Below are positions 1-12,417 of a stretch of 64,000 bases of DNA, in pieces (within the stretch, counting starts at the first letter, position 1; each line of letters begins with the position of its first letter). The DNA comes from Humulus lupulus (lineage: Eukaryota > Streptophyta > Magnoliopsida > Rosales > Cannabaceae), in NCBI RefSeq assembly GCF_963169125.1, contig NC_084796.1:91248888-91312887 (forward strand). The letters run 5' to 3'. The notes under the pieces are model-generated. The model did no database searches and had not been told where the DNA came from. It was given only the letters and a program-made list of their open reading frames with translations. Position numbers and translations under genes: made by a program.

Positions 1-1586
1 TTTTTCCAAACTTTGACAGTTAATAACTTTCAAACCGTTCAATATTTTCTTACCAAATTTTACAGTTAAATAATAGGTGTTATGCCAGAAATATGTCCAA
101 AAAAGTTTAGAAAAAAATGGGTTCATTTGCCCTATACAGTGGCTGTCCAAACTTGGTTCCGAAAATAAGAATACGAAAAAACAGTTTTTTACCTAAACTT
201 TGAAATAGCATAACTTACTCATTTCTAAACATTTTTTAGTGTTTCAAAAGCTCAATTTTATGTACTCAATCTCAAAAACATCACAGTACAATTTAATTTT
301 ACAAAAACAATATACAGTGGCTGCTTGACCCCTCGGAAGTCACAGCTTAAAACATGTTTTGTTTTAGGGTATCCTACAAAACCCTTGGGGGTTTTGGTTC
401 CCATTTTCAAAAATCAATACACATGCATCATAAAAATTATTAAACAACTACCATAACCTTATTACATCACCAACAAAAAACTTTAAGCATTAAATATACA
501 AAATAATGCTTAAAACTAAAAACCCTACAACAAAAATCATCAAAAGTAAACTTTTTACCTCTTTGGTGTTCTTGCTTAAGGTTTGGACCTTCCTATTAGC
601 TTTGGCTCGTCCAAAACCTTTCAAAAACCCTAACCAACTTCCCCCAACAACATAGTTAATTAGCTATTTGAAACTCTAAGCTTAAAACTTTACAAAAGCC
701 TAGATTAGTGAAGCTTTACCTTAGGGAAAATACTTCCTAGACCAAGACTTAGCCTCCAAGTTTTCCTTGGTGTTCTTGAGGTTGAATATTGAGAGAACAC
801 TTTGAGAGGTCTTCAAAAAAGATGATAGTGAATGAGAGAGGGTGGTGTGGTCGGTTGGGGAGGGATGGAAGAGTTATATACTATCTAATTTATCTAAAAA
901 ACACTCAAGTGTTTTACTCCCACTTGCCCACTTGACTTGGCTTACTTAAATGGGATTTAAACTAAATTAGTTAATAAATGGGGTTTCAAAACATCACTTG
1001 GCCGGCCAACCCTTGCTATATTTATGATCATTTCATTTTTTTTTTTATAAAGGTTAATAAATGTTTCATAAGAAGAAAAGTCCAAATTGGCTTTGACACC
1101 CTTTTCACTCTTATTAAGTTTTAATCACCAAACTTAACATTAATTAATTAATTTAAATGTCTCTCACATTTAATTTAATTAATCACATAATAAAATTTAA
1201 CCTAAGGTCCATTCATGGAATAAAATTCCCCATTTCGGCAAAATTAGGCATTTACCACAAAATGCCTTAAAATTTCCATTTTCTTTTAGGTTTATTATTT
1301 TTTACCAAACTTTAACTTTTATGAATGTATTTTATGCCCAAAATATAATTGCCATGATTTTTCGTTTTATTTTCCGAGATTTTTACCCGATCAGGGTTTT
1401 TGTGTCGGTCTAGGACCGAAAGTCTTATCTTGACTTTTAAAATCACAAAATTCATATTTTGGCTAGCAATAACTCATGGAATACTTCCAAACAAAAATAT
1501 AATATTATTTAAAATAATATTCTTAACCCGGGGGAAAATTCCTGACCCGAGTCGTTTAAAGGTACCCGAAAACGTAGGACGTTACA
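1..1586 (-). mobile_element. Partial long LTR (family E), cut by window start
   Basis: Read on the minus strand this begins TGTAACGTCC at 1586 and runs off the left edge. It is similar over its whole length to the first 1.6 kb of the plus-strand LTR at 16,960. Shared blocks include the AATATTATTTTAAATAATAT palindrome near 1,500 and the start of the window, which matches the reverse complement of about 18,350-18,560. I see no coding sequence. It abuts the leader of the neighbouring gypsy element at 1,587. The lineage of this LTR family is not recognised. Confidence 0.75.
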
Positions 1587-1630
1587 TGTACATGCCCAGC
1601 CAGTCTACAGGAACCTTAACCTTGGCATGA

Positions 1631-1640
1631 TCTGATACCA
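1631..1640 (-). other. Primer binding site of gypsy element A
   Basis: On the minus strand TGGTATCAGA lies three bases after the LTR terminus GCGTTACA. It matches the 3' end of initiator tRNA-Met, the usual primer for plant LTR retrotransposons. It fixes the orientation of the LTR at 1,644-4,035 as a minus-strand 5' LTR. Only about 45 bases of leader remain before the family E LTR begins at 1,586. Confidence 0.85.
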
Positions 1641-1643
1641 AGT

Positions 1644-4035
1644 TGTAACGCCCTGGTTACCCCAGAACCGTTACGGTGATCAGTGAACTAGAAATTTGAC
1701 CCGCTACCCGAGTCCTTTAGTTAAAAACGTGTTCTAAGTGCTATTAACAGGCTAAGGTGAAAAAACAATCAAAAGGAAAGGATACATTTTATTAAAGCAT
1801 AAAACTGTTCATGGGCCCATTAAAAAAATTTACAAGTTATTTACAACTCAAAATGGTCATTACTGTTTCAAATTTACAAACCTGCCGACCTAAGCGGCAA
1901 AAATAGGGTAAACCCCCTAGTTCCTCTGAGAACTCCTAGGTTGTGGTGGTCAAGCAGTCACATATGTACACAGCACCACCTAAGCTCTCCACTCAAGGTT
2001 GGGTGAGCTTTTCTTTCCCTTTACCTGCACCACATACCACCCATGAGCCAAATCCCAGCAAGAAAACAAAATATAGCATGAATATAATATCAACAATGAT
2101 CATAATAATCATATAGGACTTTCAGTCCAAAAAAGATGAGTGACAGTCACAAAAGTCACTATGGTGGGTTGTGGTCCCACTAGCCATGTGACGATAGGGT
2201 AACTGGGGCTTTACAAATAAGTGATCCTTTCACAAGCTTAAACAGGATAGGTGCATGATGACTAGTCACCAACATAACCTACCTCATGACCATAGAGTCA
2301 TCACCATGGGATTCCGCTCCCTAGCCATGTGACAAGCTGTCACCTAGGCCTTAGGCCCTAGCTCTGAGTAACTAGCTTAGACTAGTCAAGCACTTATAAG
2401 ATTCATCGACCTTAGGGTTGGTGCAGCATTAATGCTCTAGATTCATTCAATGCTGATGGCGATTAGATCTAATCTTTATTCGGCCCTGCGTTCAGGACGC
2501 TTATGCCGTTTCTGACTCTCAGATCAGTAATATGCGACCTGTGCCATCCCTAACTAATCAGTGCCATACATAAGTAAAAAATATCCGCTAGCATTTTATA
2601 TGCAATACATGTCCACATTAATCAACCAACATGCCTCAACAATGATCATGCATGTCATATACACAGGGTGCTGTTTTCTTACCTCTGGTTCGAGCGAGAA
2701 ATAAAACAGAACGAATCCTGAGAACGATCGACCTTTTGATTCCTTAGTGAGTACCTAATCATCACCAATTATAACCTCCATTAATGAAAATTAACAATGA
2801 AAGGGTCTTAACCTAAACCCCAATCTCGAGACCTCAAAACGTGCCCACACGATTAGTAGATTCGATCCCGGGCCTTAAGGATTGATACCCCAAGCCAAAA
2901 ACCCTTAAAAACACTCAAAACGGGATTATGGAGGAACAGAGTAGCGCTACAGCATGGCTCAATAGCGCCCCAGTGCTATACTCAGAACCCCAAAACGCCC
3001 AACAGAACACTAGGTAGCGCTATAGCGCCTTCTGGTGGGCGCTATAGTGCTACACCTAGCCAGAAACTCCCCTGAAACCTCTTCCTTCGGCTCTTTCAAT
3101 TCCAATTCTATTCCAATGCTTCCAAACCTCATTTTTGGTGCCAAATGAACCCAAAAACTATCCTCACATGCCCTAAGCATCACAACCACAAGAACCCTAG
3201 CCAAATATCCCAACAAAACCCATCATCCAACCTAGAAATCTCAACCAAAGCTAAAATAGAGAAAACTAGGAAATTTAATGGCTAGAAACTTACCTCAAGC
3301 TCAAATTATGATGCTCTTCAATGGTGGAACACACTCCCAAGCTCTCAATGCTTACTTCCCAAGCTTGAATCCCCAACTTAAGCTCAAAAATCCAAAGAGG
3401 AAATAAGGAAAAACAGGTACGGGAAATGCTTTGATCTATGCTTTGTTTTCATTTTTTTCTACAACCTTCAATGGCTTATATATATCCTAGGGGTGAAAAG
3501 AACAAAACACCCCTATGTAAAATAAGGGTTTCTAAAGGCTCCCAAGGGAAAAATTGACATTTTTCACCTATTTCGTTAATAATAATTAACGCTCTCCAAT
3601 TCCCGCTATTCTCGATATTCCCAAACACCACTAATTCATATCACGTTACCCTTTAATTCCCAGCAATGCTCTAATCATTAAAATCACCCCGAGACTCACC
3701 CCGAGCCCCGATCTTAAACCTGTTATGACTAAACCGCTAATCTATATTCCAAGATTGTCTCATGCCAAATAGCTCAAACAAATCCACATTATAATGTGGT
3801 CTCAACAATAGGACACCGACATGCATACAATTATACAATTATGCCCTCAACGGGCCAAATTACCAAAACACCCCTGTAATGAAATGTGGACTCACATGCA
3901 TGCATTTAACATCATATTATAATATAATTCACATAAACATGCATATTATAAATTAATGGCATAATTAAATAGTTATGGCCCTCCCGGCCTACTAATCTAG
4001 CCATTAAACCACATTAGGGATTTCGGGGCATTATA
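1644..4035 (-). mobile_element. LTR A, Ty3/gypsy chromovirus type, 5' LTR
   Basis: Read on the minus strand it starts TATAATGCCCCGAAA at 4,035 and ends GGGCGTTACA at 1,644 (2,392 bp), followed by a tRNA-Met primer site. Its length and several internal blocks match the LTRs at 12,419-14,783 and 24,729-27,109, for example the GCCGACCTAAGCGGCAAAA and CTTTACCTGCACCAC stretches. It holds no gene. A GC-rich module of near-palindromes based on GTAGCGCTATAGCGCC lies at 2,941-3,054. The 5' end abuts plus-strand gag sequence, so the element probably inserted into another gypsy copy. Confidence 0.85.
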
Positions 4036-4563
4036 GTTTTGAACCGTGGGTTGATGTAAGATAATGTTATTACTGCCTGATAAACCGAGTCATAGATTGT
4101 AGATAGACTTGGAAGTATGCTTCCAAGGCAATCTAATGACCCAGTTGGCGCTGGGAATCAGGCCGAAAGTAATGATCAGGGTCAGAACCCTCCGCCAGCC
4201 CTGAGAACTGGTAATAGGTGCTTGCAGACTTGCAAACTCAGCAGCAAAGATAGAATGAAGAGATTCGACAATTGAGGCAACAGCAGGTTCCAGCCGGGAA
4301 CACTGCACTAGGGGCCTCATCTGCTATTCCAGTATCGGCCGTACAACAGCAAACAGAGTTGGAGAACCGCTGAGAGTTGGTATATGAGCTGTTCAGGAAA
4401 CAACACCCTCTGGTTTTCGAGAATGGGGCAGATCCACTCAAGGCAGAGCAGTGGATGGCCATGATTACGTCCATCGGCGAACTGGAGGGACTTCATAGGT
4501 CGCTGGGACGACATTGGAGGCGTTTCTGTTGGTGCGTGCGGATCTTCGGAGCGACATCGTAAC
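4036..4563 (+). pseudogene. Gypsy gag fragment
   Basis: The frame through 4,377-4,560 encodes a segment with FRKQHPLVFENGADPL and AEQWMAMI. This resembles the start of the Retrotrans_gag domain of Tekay-type chromoviruses, where a (H)PP/PL-F-G-DP-AEQW pattern is usual. In the same frame upstream is a Q-rich stretch, interrupted by a TGA just before the LVYELFRKQ stretch. After about residue 45 the similarity fades. Gag forms the cytoplasmic virus-like particle of the retrotransposon. The fragment has LTR A on its left and minus-strand leader sequence on its right, so it is a relic. It may be the lost 5' part of the plus-strand element whose pol starts near 9,367. Confidence 0.6.
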
Positions 4564-5090
4564 AGAGTTCTAACAGTTGTAAGAAACATGTTAGAACTTT
4601 ACCTAATAGGCTCTAAGGCAAAAACTTATTCTAAGACAAACATATCTCGGACCTACTTATTATGATTTCTTATGAAAAAAAAATGTATAAGTCTTCTTTA
4701 TTATTTAGAGTGGGTTTCTATACTTAGAAAAACAGGTCATCTTTATTTTCTAAGTGTGTTTCCAATCATCCTATATGACTTAATTCTCAGGCTTGAAACT
4801 TATCTTTGTTCCAAAGTTAACCATATTGAGGGAGGGTTGGGATCAGTAAAATCGTTCCCACTACTATGGCCCCCTAACTCTCAATAAGGAAACTTGGTTC
4901 ATTGATTTGTATCCACCCTCACCGAACTTAGTCATTATTCAATTTATTTATTACTTATTATGATTGCGAAAATAAAATCAAACTCATACATGATAATAAA
5001 ATAGCATGTTATTCATTTGGAAAAACAGTTTTCACTTATTACAATCATAAAATAAAGAAAGAAATAAAACAAACAATGAAAACTACTATT
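4564..5090 (-). other. Gypsy leader-like region, no gene
   Basis: AT-rich sequence between the gag scrap and the 155-codon frame. I see no gene. By position it is untranslated leader of the minus-strand element whose primer site is at 5,676-5,687. Confidence 0.4.
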
Positions 5091-5558
5091 CTAAAAATCG
5101 GGATCTTCTACATCTGATCCTTCATCTAGCATATCGTCATCTATCTCCTCATAATCATCATTGTCATGTGCATCAAAATGTCCTCTAGGAAGGTTTGTGA
5201 GAATCCTATGTTTTTGCTCATTTGTGAACTGAAACTCGAATTTTGCAGTGAACCTAACTAAGAGGAAATAATAACGCATTGCTAATGGCAGTTCATCCTC
5301 ATCATTCATGGTTTCCCATATTTCTTCTAAGGCTGCTATTACAGGATGGAAATCTTTAAATAGCCTAATTATTAATACATATTGTTCCGTTGATCTTAAC
5401 ATTATTTGCTTAGACTCTTGAAGGTGACCTATCTCTTGGTGGAACAAGAGCAATCTTCGGGTGATTCTTTCTAGTGCTCCTACAGTGTTTCTTTCTAGTG
5501 CTATCGGATATCTTGATAGGTTAGAGATCCGTTCATACTTAACTGAAAACATAAACAC
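5091..5558 (-). CDS. Uncharacterised 155-codon ORF in retrotransposon leader
   Basis: An uninterrupted frame of 155 codons starting about 120 bases downstream of a tRNA-Met primer site, where gag or leader sequence would be expected. The product has a mostly helical-looking N-terminal 110 residues rich in L, R and E, including ERITRRLLLFHQEIG. Its tail is strongly acidic (about 15 D/E in the last 25 residues). I recognise no gag, zinc-finger, protease or other domain. It could be an accessory leader ORF of the minus-strand gypsy element, a diverged gag, or a captured host fragment. It is open while the neighbouring gag and pol frames are broken, which is notable, but expression and function are unknown. 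Confidence 0.35.
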   Translation of the reverse strand: MFMFSVKYERISNLSRYPIALERNTVGALERITRRLLLFHQEIGHLQESKQIMLRSTEQYVLIIRLFKDFHPVIAALEEIWETMNDEDELPLAMRYYFLLVRFTAKFEFQFTNEQKHRILTNLPRGHFDAHDNDDYEEIDDDMLDEGSDVEDPDF

Positions 5559-5675
5559 TAAAATTGTTAGCTATACACATAAGCAAAATAACTTATAACT
5601 TAAATACTTACTTGGCGGTCAGATTCGGAGCTTTGAGCGTGTGTATCGAGGAGAACTTCATGCGAAGGAACCGTT

Positions 5676-5687
5676 GCTCTGATACCA
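5676..5687 (-). other. Primer binding site next to LTR B
   Basis: Minus-strand TGGTATCAGAGC, a 12-base match to the initiator tRNA-Met 3' end, three bases past the LTR terminus GGGTCATTATA. It shows that LTR B acts as a 5' LTR for the sequence on its left, even though pol ends on its right. Confidence 0.85.
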
Positions 5688-5689
5688 AC

Positions 5690-7584
5690 TATAATGACCC
5701 AACTACTCTAGACTTTTGGACCATTAACGAAAACTAAACATACTAATCCTAAATAAAACTTACATTGTGAAAATACCATAACTTTATTAGGAAACTTGTG
5801 AAAACAAGAGTTACTTACATAAATTGTCAAGTAGGATATGGGATCCCATTATTTTAAAAACAAAACATAATTTAAAATAAAAAGGAGTTACATAGCAAGT
5901 GCGGAAAAATACATGTAAAACCATAAAAAAAACAAGACTACTTCGTCGAAAATCGAACTCTCGACTCCTTGAATCCATTCATCACCGATACACATTCCCC
6001 AAGCATCCACGAATCTTACCGCCACTATAGCTATTTTCCTGCACATATAAACAAAAAGGAATGAGCCTAATGCCCAGCAAGGAAAATCTACCACATAGTT
6101 CATATACATAAATTTCATAAGAGACATAAAAACATAACATTACACTTATTTCATACACATACTACAATGGTCATTATTACTGGGGGTCCCATAGACTAAA
6201 CAAGTCATATGCCCATGAGATTAGTGGGGTCCTACTAGCTAAGCAGGTCATATGCCCATAATCTATTTGGGGTCTTGTTAGTCATATGGGTCATATGCCC
6301 AAGCCTACAAACATACATATCATAACACTTATCATAACATAAGAAACATAAGATAACATATAAAACATATAACATATGAATTTCTATCCTATTTTCCTTA
6401 CCAAAATTACCGGGATAAGAGGACAGAGGTGGGACTTTGGAACACTCCTAAGAACCATTTGAAAAAGAGTGAGTATAGAGAAGAAGAGAAATGAAAGGAA
6501 TGGAAGGACTAAACCATTGAGAAAAATACTTACCAAAACCTTTTTGCTCAAGAACTTAGATTTCCTAACCAAAATAAAGATTAAGGTTAGAGGCTGAGTA
6601 GAAGACTATGAGAACTTAAAATAAAATAATACCAATGAACTAAGGTGTAGAAATACCTTGAAGACTTGTAGACCAATCTAAACCTTGAACCGAAATACTA
6701 TGAAACCTTACTTCCCCAAGTGTTTGATAAGCTTATGATGATCAAGCTTATGATTTCCCCACCCAAGTGTTTACACTCTCACACTCACCTAGCAACTTGC
6801 AGCCTCTGAACTTAGAGTAAAAGGTGAATAATGGCTGGGTACTAGGTCCTATTTATAGAGTTTAGGAATGAAAGGATCTTAATTTAACTTGAATAAAAAT
6901 AATGGCTTTTTAGGTGAAAATAATTTGAATAATCGTTCAGCAGAGGCTGAAGACTCGTTCAAAAAGGTGCTGGACTTATCAAAAGGTTGAATGGCTGAAT
7001 GGAAAACAAATTCAAAAACTTTCAAAATAAGCTGAAGGAGGCGATATATCGCCTGGGCCAGTATGCCCGAGGCAGTCGTGCATCGTTTCGTGTTTTCCGT
7101 ATCTACGTGCTGCGATATATCGCCCCCTATAGCTGCGATATATCGGCATTCGCTGATTATTTAAACACGAAATTACACATTTTTAGCTTAATTCAAATTG
7201 AGTAAACAGCCTTGACTAAGCCCTCAAACGTATTCAAAGCTGCTGACTGACCTTAGAGCATTCAAACTTTACCCTTATTAAATTTAATCCTCAAAATACT
7301 TAATCCTTAAACACCCATACATAACATGTGCTTAAAATCCTATTGGTTCTTATCTAAACCTTATAGTATAATAAATATTATCCTTAATATCAGTCATATT
7401 AATCAAACCTTAGATTAAAATTAATATTCTTAAACTATAGGTTAAACTTAGAAAATATACAAGTACTACTATGAGTGTCCAAATAATTCCCGGTGTGAAC
7501 CAAAAATCCACAGTTATAAAGATAATACTATAAATACTATAATACTACTATCTAACTAGCTAAGTAAAGTTCTTGGACTCTACA
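5690..7584 (-). mobile_element. LTR B, Ty3/gypsy
   Basis: On the minus strand it starts TGTAGAGTCC at 7,584, directly after a purine-rich tract (AGTAGGGGAGAA), and ends GGGTCATTATA at 5,690 (1,895 bp). To its right is the C-terminal end of pol, and to its left a primer site and leader. It therefore serves as 3' LTR on one side and 5' LTR on the other. It contains no gene. Three copies of GCGATATATCGC or a close variant lie at 7,040-7,146. Confidence 0.8.
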
Positions 7585-7607
7585 ATTCTCCCCTACTAAA
7601 ATAGAAT

Positions 7608-9366
7608 TTCGTCCTCGAAATTTACTTACCAAATAATTCCGGATACCAGCCTTGCATGTCCTCCTCCAACTCCCATGTTGCCTCTCGTTCAGAACTGTTA
7701 CTTCATAGGAATTTGACTATAGGAAATCTCTTGGACCGTAACTGCTTCATCCCCCTATCTAGGATGCTAACCGGTCGTTCCTCGTAACTCAAGTCTTTCT
7801 GGAGTGCTATCGTATCGTACTTGAGGACGTGAGATGGGTCTGACACATATTTGCGTAGCATCGAAATGTGGAACACGTTGTGACTATCGGCTAGTGCTGG
7901 CGGTAGGGCTAGTCTATACGCAACTGGTCCCACTTTGTCCAATATCTCAAAAGGACCTATGAATCGGAGACTAAGCTTGCCTTTCTTCCCGAACCGCTTG
8001 ACACCTTCCATAGGAGATATCTTCAGGAAGACTTGATCTCCGACTTGGAATTCCACATCGCGTCGCTTGGCATCCGCATAGCTTTTCTGACGGCTATGAG
8101 CAGCAAGCATACGCTGTCTAATAAGCGCTACTGCTTCTTGAGCTTGTCTAACAGCTTCGGGGCCTAGAAGTTGCCTTTCTCCTACCTCGTCCCAGTGCAA
8201 CGGTGATCGGCACCTTCTTCCATATAGCAACTCATAAGGTGCCATCCCGATCGTTGACTGGTAGCTGTTGTTGTATGAGAACTCGATCAACGGCAAGTAC
8301 TTATTCCATGATCCTCCGAAATCAAGTACACATGCGCGTAGCATATCCTATAAAATCTGAATCGTACGCTCAGACTGCCCATCTGTCTGAGGATGAAAAG
8401 TTGTACTAAGACTTAACTTAGTACCCATAGCTTGCTGTAAACTTCCCCAAAATCTTGATGTAAATACCAACCCTCTATCTGACACTATCGTCTTGGGGAC
8501 TCCATGCAACCGTACAATCTCTTGGATGTAGATCTCTGCGTATTGGTCTGTCGTGTATGAAGTCTTAACAGGCAGAAAATGAGCCGACTTGGTTAGTCTA
8601 TCTATTACTATCCAAGCGGAATCATGCTGCTTATTCGTCTTTGGCAGACCCGTCACGAAGTCCATGGCTATATCGTCCCACTTCCATTCTGGTACGCTAA
8701 GCGGTTGCAATAAACCTGCAGGCCGCTGATGTTCCGCTTTCACTTGCTGGCATATAAGACACTTAGATACATACTCTGCTATGTCCCTCTTCATCCCTGG
8801 CCACCAGTATACTGCCTTAACATCATGAGTCATTATGGTAGACCCTGGATGAACTGAGTACGGGGTACTGTGCGCTTCTTCTAGAATCGTCTTCTTAATA
8901 CTTTGATCATTTGGCACGCATACCCGATCCTTATATCTCAATAAGCCTTGGCTAGATATTGAGAAATCTGTAGTCTTGCCTTCTCTAATTGCATCCATAT
9001 GTGCTGCTAGCGTGTCATCATGTCTCTGACCAATCCGTATGTCCTCTAGCAGATTCGATTGGATAGACAAGTTAGCCAGCTTGCCTATAACTACTTCTAT
9101 TCTGGCACTGATCAGCTTCTGCTGTAGCGGCTTTTCTATTCCGGCTAAAGCTGCTAAATTCCCATAACTTTTCCTGCGAAGTGCATCGGCAACTACGTTT
9201 GCCTTCCCTGGGTGGTATAGGATTTCGCAGTCGTAATCCTTTACTAACTCCAACCACCTGCGCTGCCTCATGTTGAGCTCCTTCTGAGTAAAGAAGTACT
9301 TTAAACTTTTGTGGTCCGTATAAATCTCGCACCGTTCTCCGTAAAGATAATGGCACCAGATTTATT
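7608..9366 (-). pseudogene. Gypsy pol remnant: RNase H, integrase, chromodomain
   Basis: On the minus strand the frame begins inside RNase H ([10 protein letters not shown], then the [11 protein letters not shown] motif). It continues through the integrase zinc-binding region ([14 protein letters not shown]) and the catalytic core ([21 protein letters not shown] where D-P-x-F is usual, [12 protein letters not shown]). It ends in the linker and chromodomain-like tail (EREATWELEEDM). Stops are TAG in the integrase at 8,347-8,345 and TGA in place of the first chromodomain tryptophan near 7,700. Reverse transcriptase, protease and gag are missing because the sequence switches to a plus-strand element near 9,366. 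The chromodomain and motif set fit the Tekay/Del chromovirus lineage. It ends about 45 bases before LTR B, the normal spacing for a 3' LTR. Confidence 0.9.
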
Positions 9367-12300
9367 GGTACTGTGCATGGACCCCAAATACCCATGATTT
9401 CAACGTTAAGGGCTAGAGGCCTACTGCATGGATGCTGCATAGGATTCCTAGCCAATGTGGTGGATACCACCCAGGTCATGCCAGTGGGACTATCAGAGAC
9501 TAGGTTGGTTTGTGAATTCGTGGATGTGTTTCCAGAAGATTTACTAGGATTGTCACCGCGCAGGGAGATCGACTTTGTTATTGAGCTGGCACCAGGGATA
9601 GAGCCAGTGTCTAGGGAACCTTATAGAATGGCCCCAGCAGAGTTGTGAGAACTCAAAGTACAGTTACAGGATTTATTGGATCTGGGTTTTATTAGACCCA
9701 GCTTCTCGCCATGGGGTGCGCCAGTGTTATTTGTGAAGAAGAAAGACGGTTCTCTAAGGTTGTGCATAGCCTATAGAGAACTGAATAAGTTGACTATCAA
9801 GAACAAGTATCCTCTACCAAGGATAGATGACCTATTTGATCAACTGCAAGGTAAAATGGTGTTTTCAAAGATAGATCTTCGATCTGGTAATCACTAGTTG
9901 AGAATTACGGATGAAGACATACCCAAGACAGCCTTCCGTATTAGATATGGGCACTATGAGTTCCTCGTTATGTCATTTGGTTTGACTAACGCCCCGACCG
10001 CTTTTATGGACATGATGAACAGGGTGTTCAAGGACTATCTAGATCGATTCGTGATTGTTTTTATCGACGATATCTTGGTTTATTCACAGTCAGAGGAGGA
10101 GCATGAGCAACACCTCAGGTTGGTCTTGCAGAGACTAAGAGAGCATAAGTTATTTGCGAAGTTTAATAAGTGTGAATTCTGGTTACCTCAGGTGAAATTC
10201 TTAAGTCATATCGTTAGCAGGGATGGGATCAAGGTAGACCCAGCTAAGATTGAAGTTGTTAAGAACTGGTGAAGACCAAGAAATGCCCTTGAGATTAGAA
10301 GCTTCCTTGGATTGGCAGGTTATTACAGGAAATTTGTAGAAGGACTCAAGAATATCGTCCCCACTGATGGAATTAACACGTAAGAATCAGAAGTTTACAT
10401 GGTCAGATAGATGTGAGAACAACTTCCAGGAGTTAAAGCAATGTTTGATTACCGCCACAGTCTTAAGTCTTCCGACTGGTCAGGAGAAGTTTATGGTTTA
10501 CTGCAATACTTTGAAGTAGGGGTTAGGTTGTGTCCTTATGCAGGTAGGGAAGGTGATTTCCTATGCATCACGTCAGTTGAAGGATTATGAGAAGAGATAT
10601 CCAACCCATGATTTAGAGTTGGCGGCAGAGGTATTTGCATTGAAGGTATGGAGGCCTTACCTGTATGGAGAGAAGCGTGAGATATATACAGACCACAAGA
10701 GCCTCAAGTACTTATTTACACAGAAGGATTTGAATATGAGACAGAGGTGTTGGTTGGAACTGGTGAAAGACTATGAGTGCGATATTATTTATCATCCAGG
10801 GAAAGCCAATGTGGTGGCTGATGCCCTAAGTCGGAGAGGTCCAAGGCGGTTGTATAGTGTGAGGCAGATAGCTAAGGAGTTAGCAGAGGATATGACCAGA
10901 GCAGGGATTGAGTTAGTAGTGGGCTAGTTAGCCAACATTACCCTGCAATCTACTCTCCTAGAAAGGATAAAGGAGAGTCAGTTACGAGAGCCATAGCTGG
11001 TGAAGATTAGAGAGGATGTTCTAGCTGGGGCAGCTAGGGACTATTCTATATCAGACATGGGCCTGCTGAGATATAAGGGTCGGATTTGTGTTCTGGTGGA
11101 TGCTGTTATTAGGCGAGAGAGTCTAGATGAATCTTATACCACTCCGTATTCCTTGCATACCGGCACCACAAAGATGTATCAAGACTTAAGAACTTTGTAC
11201 TAGTGGCCATGGATGAAGGGTGATGTAACTGAGTATGTAGCCAAGTGTCTGACGTGTCAACAGATCAAAGCTAAACATAAGAGAGCTGTAGGATTATTAC
11301 AGCCCTTAGACATTCTAGAGTGGAAGTAGGAAGACATCGCAATGGATTTTGTGGTGGGATTGCCTAAGACGGTGGGTCAACATGATTCAATATGGGTGAT
11401 TGTAGATAGGTATACTAAATCAGCTCACTTTCTACCAGTGAGGACGACCTATACCATTGACCAGTATGCAGATCTCTATGTAAAAGAGATAGTATGTCTT
11501 CATGGAGCTTCGAGGTCAATTGTGTCAGATCGAGACCCCACCTTTACCTCCAAGTTATGGGGAAGTTTGCAAAAGGAAATGGACACGCAACTAAAGTTTA
11601 TTACAGCATATCATCCTCAGACTGACGGTGAGTCTGAGAGGACTATCCAGATACTATAGGACATGCTGAGAGCATGTGTACTGGATTTTGAGGGGTCTTG
11701 GAGTAAATATTTACCCCTGGTAGAGTTTTCCTACAACAACAGCTATCAGGCGACCATAGGAGTGGCTCCTTATGAGATGTTGTATGGCAGGAAGTGCAGA
11801 TCACCTATTCATTGGGATGAGTTGGGTGAGCGTAGATACTTGGGTCCTGAGGCAGTTTAGAGGACCAATGAAGCTATTGAGAAGATCAGAGCTCGGATGC
11901 TCGCATCGCATAGTAGACAGAGAAGTTATACTAATCCGAGGGCAGGAACGTGGAGTTCCAGGTGGGAGACTATGTCTTCCTCAGAGTCTCGCCACTAAAG
12001 GGGGTGAGAAGATTTGGCTAGAAGGGCAAACTGAGCCCTAGGTTCGTAGGATCATTTGAGATTCTGGAAAGGATCGGTCAAGTGGCCTATAGGTTGGCAT
12101 TACCTCCGGCGTTGTCGGCTGTGCACAACGTGTTTCACATTTCAATGCTACGGAGGTATGTTTTTTATGAGACTCATGTGCTGAGTTATGAAGATCTGGA
12201 GTTGCAGGCGGGTTTCTCCTTTGAGGAGCAACCAGTCCAAATATTAGACAAGAAGGACAAAGTCCTGAGGAAAAAAGTTATACATTTAGTGAAGGTATTA

Positions 12301-12417
12301 TGGAGGAACAGCAAGGTCGAGGAGGCGACTTGGGAGTTGGAAACAACTATACGGGACCAGTATCCCGAGTTGTTCAGGTCAAACTTTGAGGACGAAATTC
12401 CTAGAAGGAGGGGATAG
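9367..12417 (+). pseudogene. Gypsy pol remnant: protease end, RT, RNase H, integrase, chromodomain
   Basis: Domains in order: the end of protease and linker (VFPEDL..GLSPRREIDF), reverse transcriptase from about 9,660 ([19 protein letters not shown], the active site [10 protein letters not shown]), RNase H about 10,540-10,830 ([11 protein letters not shown]), integrase about 11,190-11,900 (CLTCQQIKAEH, IVSDRDPTF, YHPQTDGESERT) and a Tekay-type chromodomain at 12,290-12,390 (KVEEATWELE). In-frame stops fall near 9,646, 9,895, 10,270, 10,517, 10,925, 11,203, 11,658 and 11,860, with a frameshift near 11,930. This marks an old, dead copy. The stop near 11,658 is a TAG at the same codon as in the minus-strand pol at 8,345. 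The end of pol is followed by a polypurine tract and LTR C. Confidence 0.92.
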
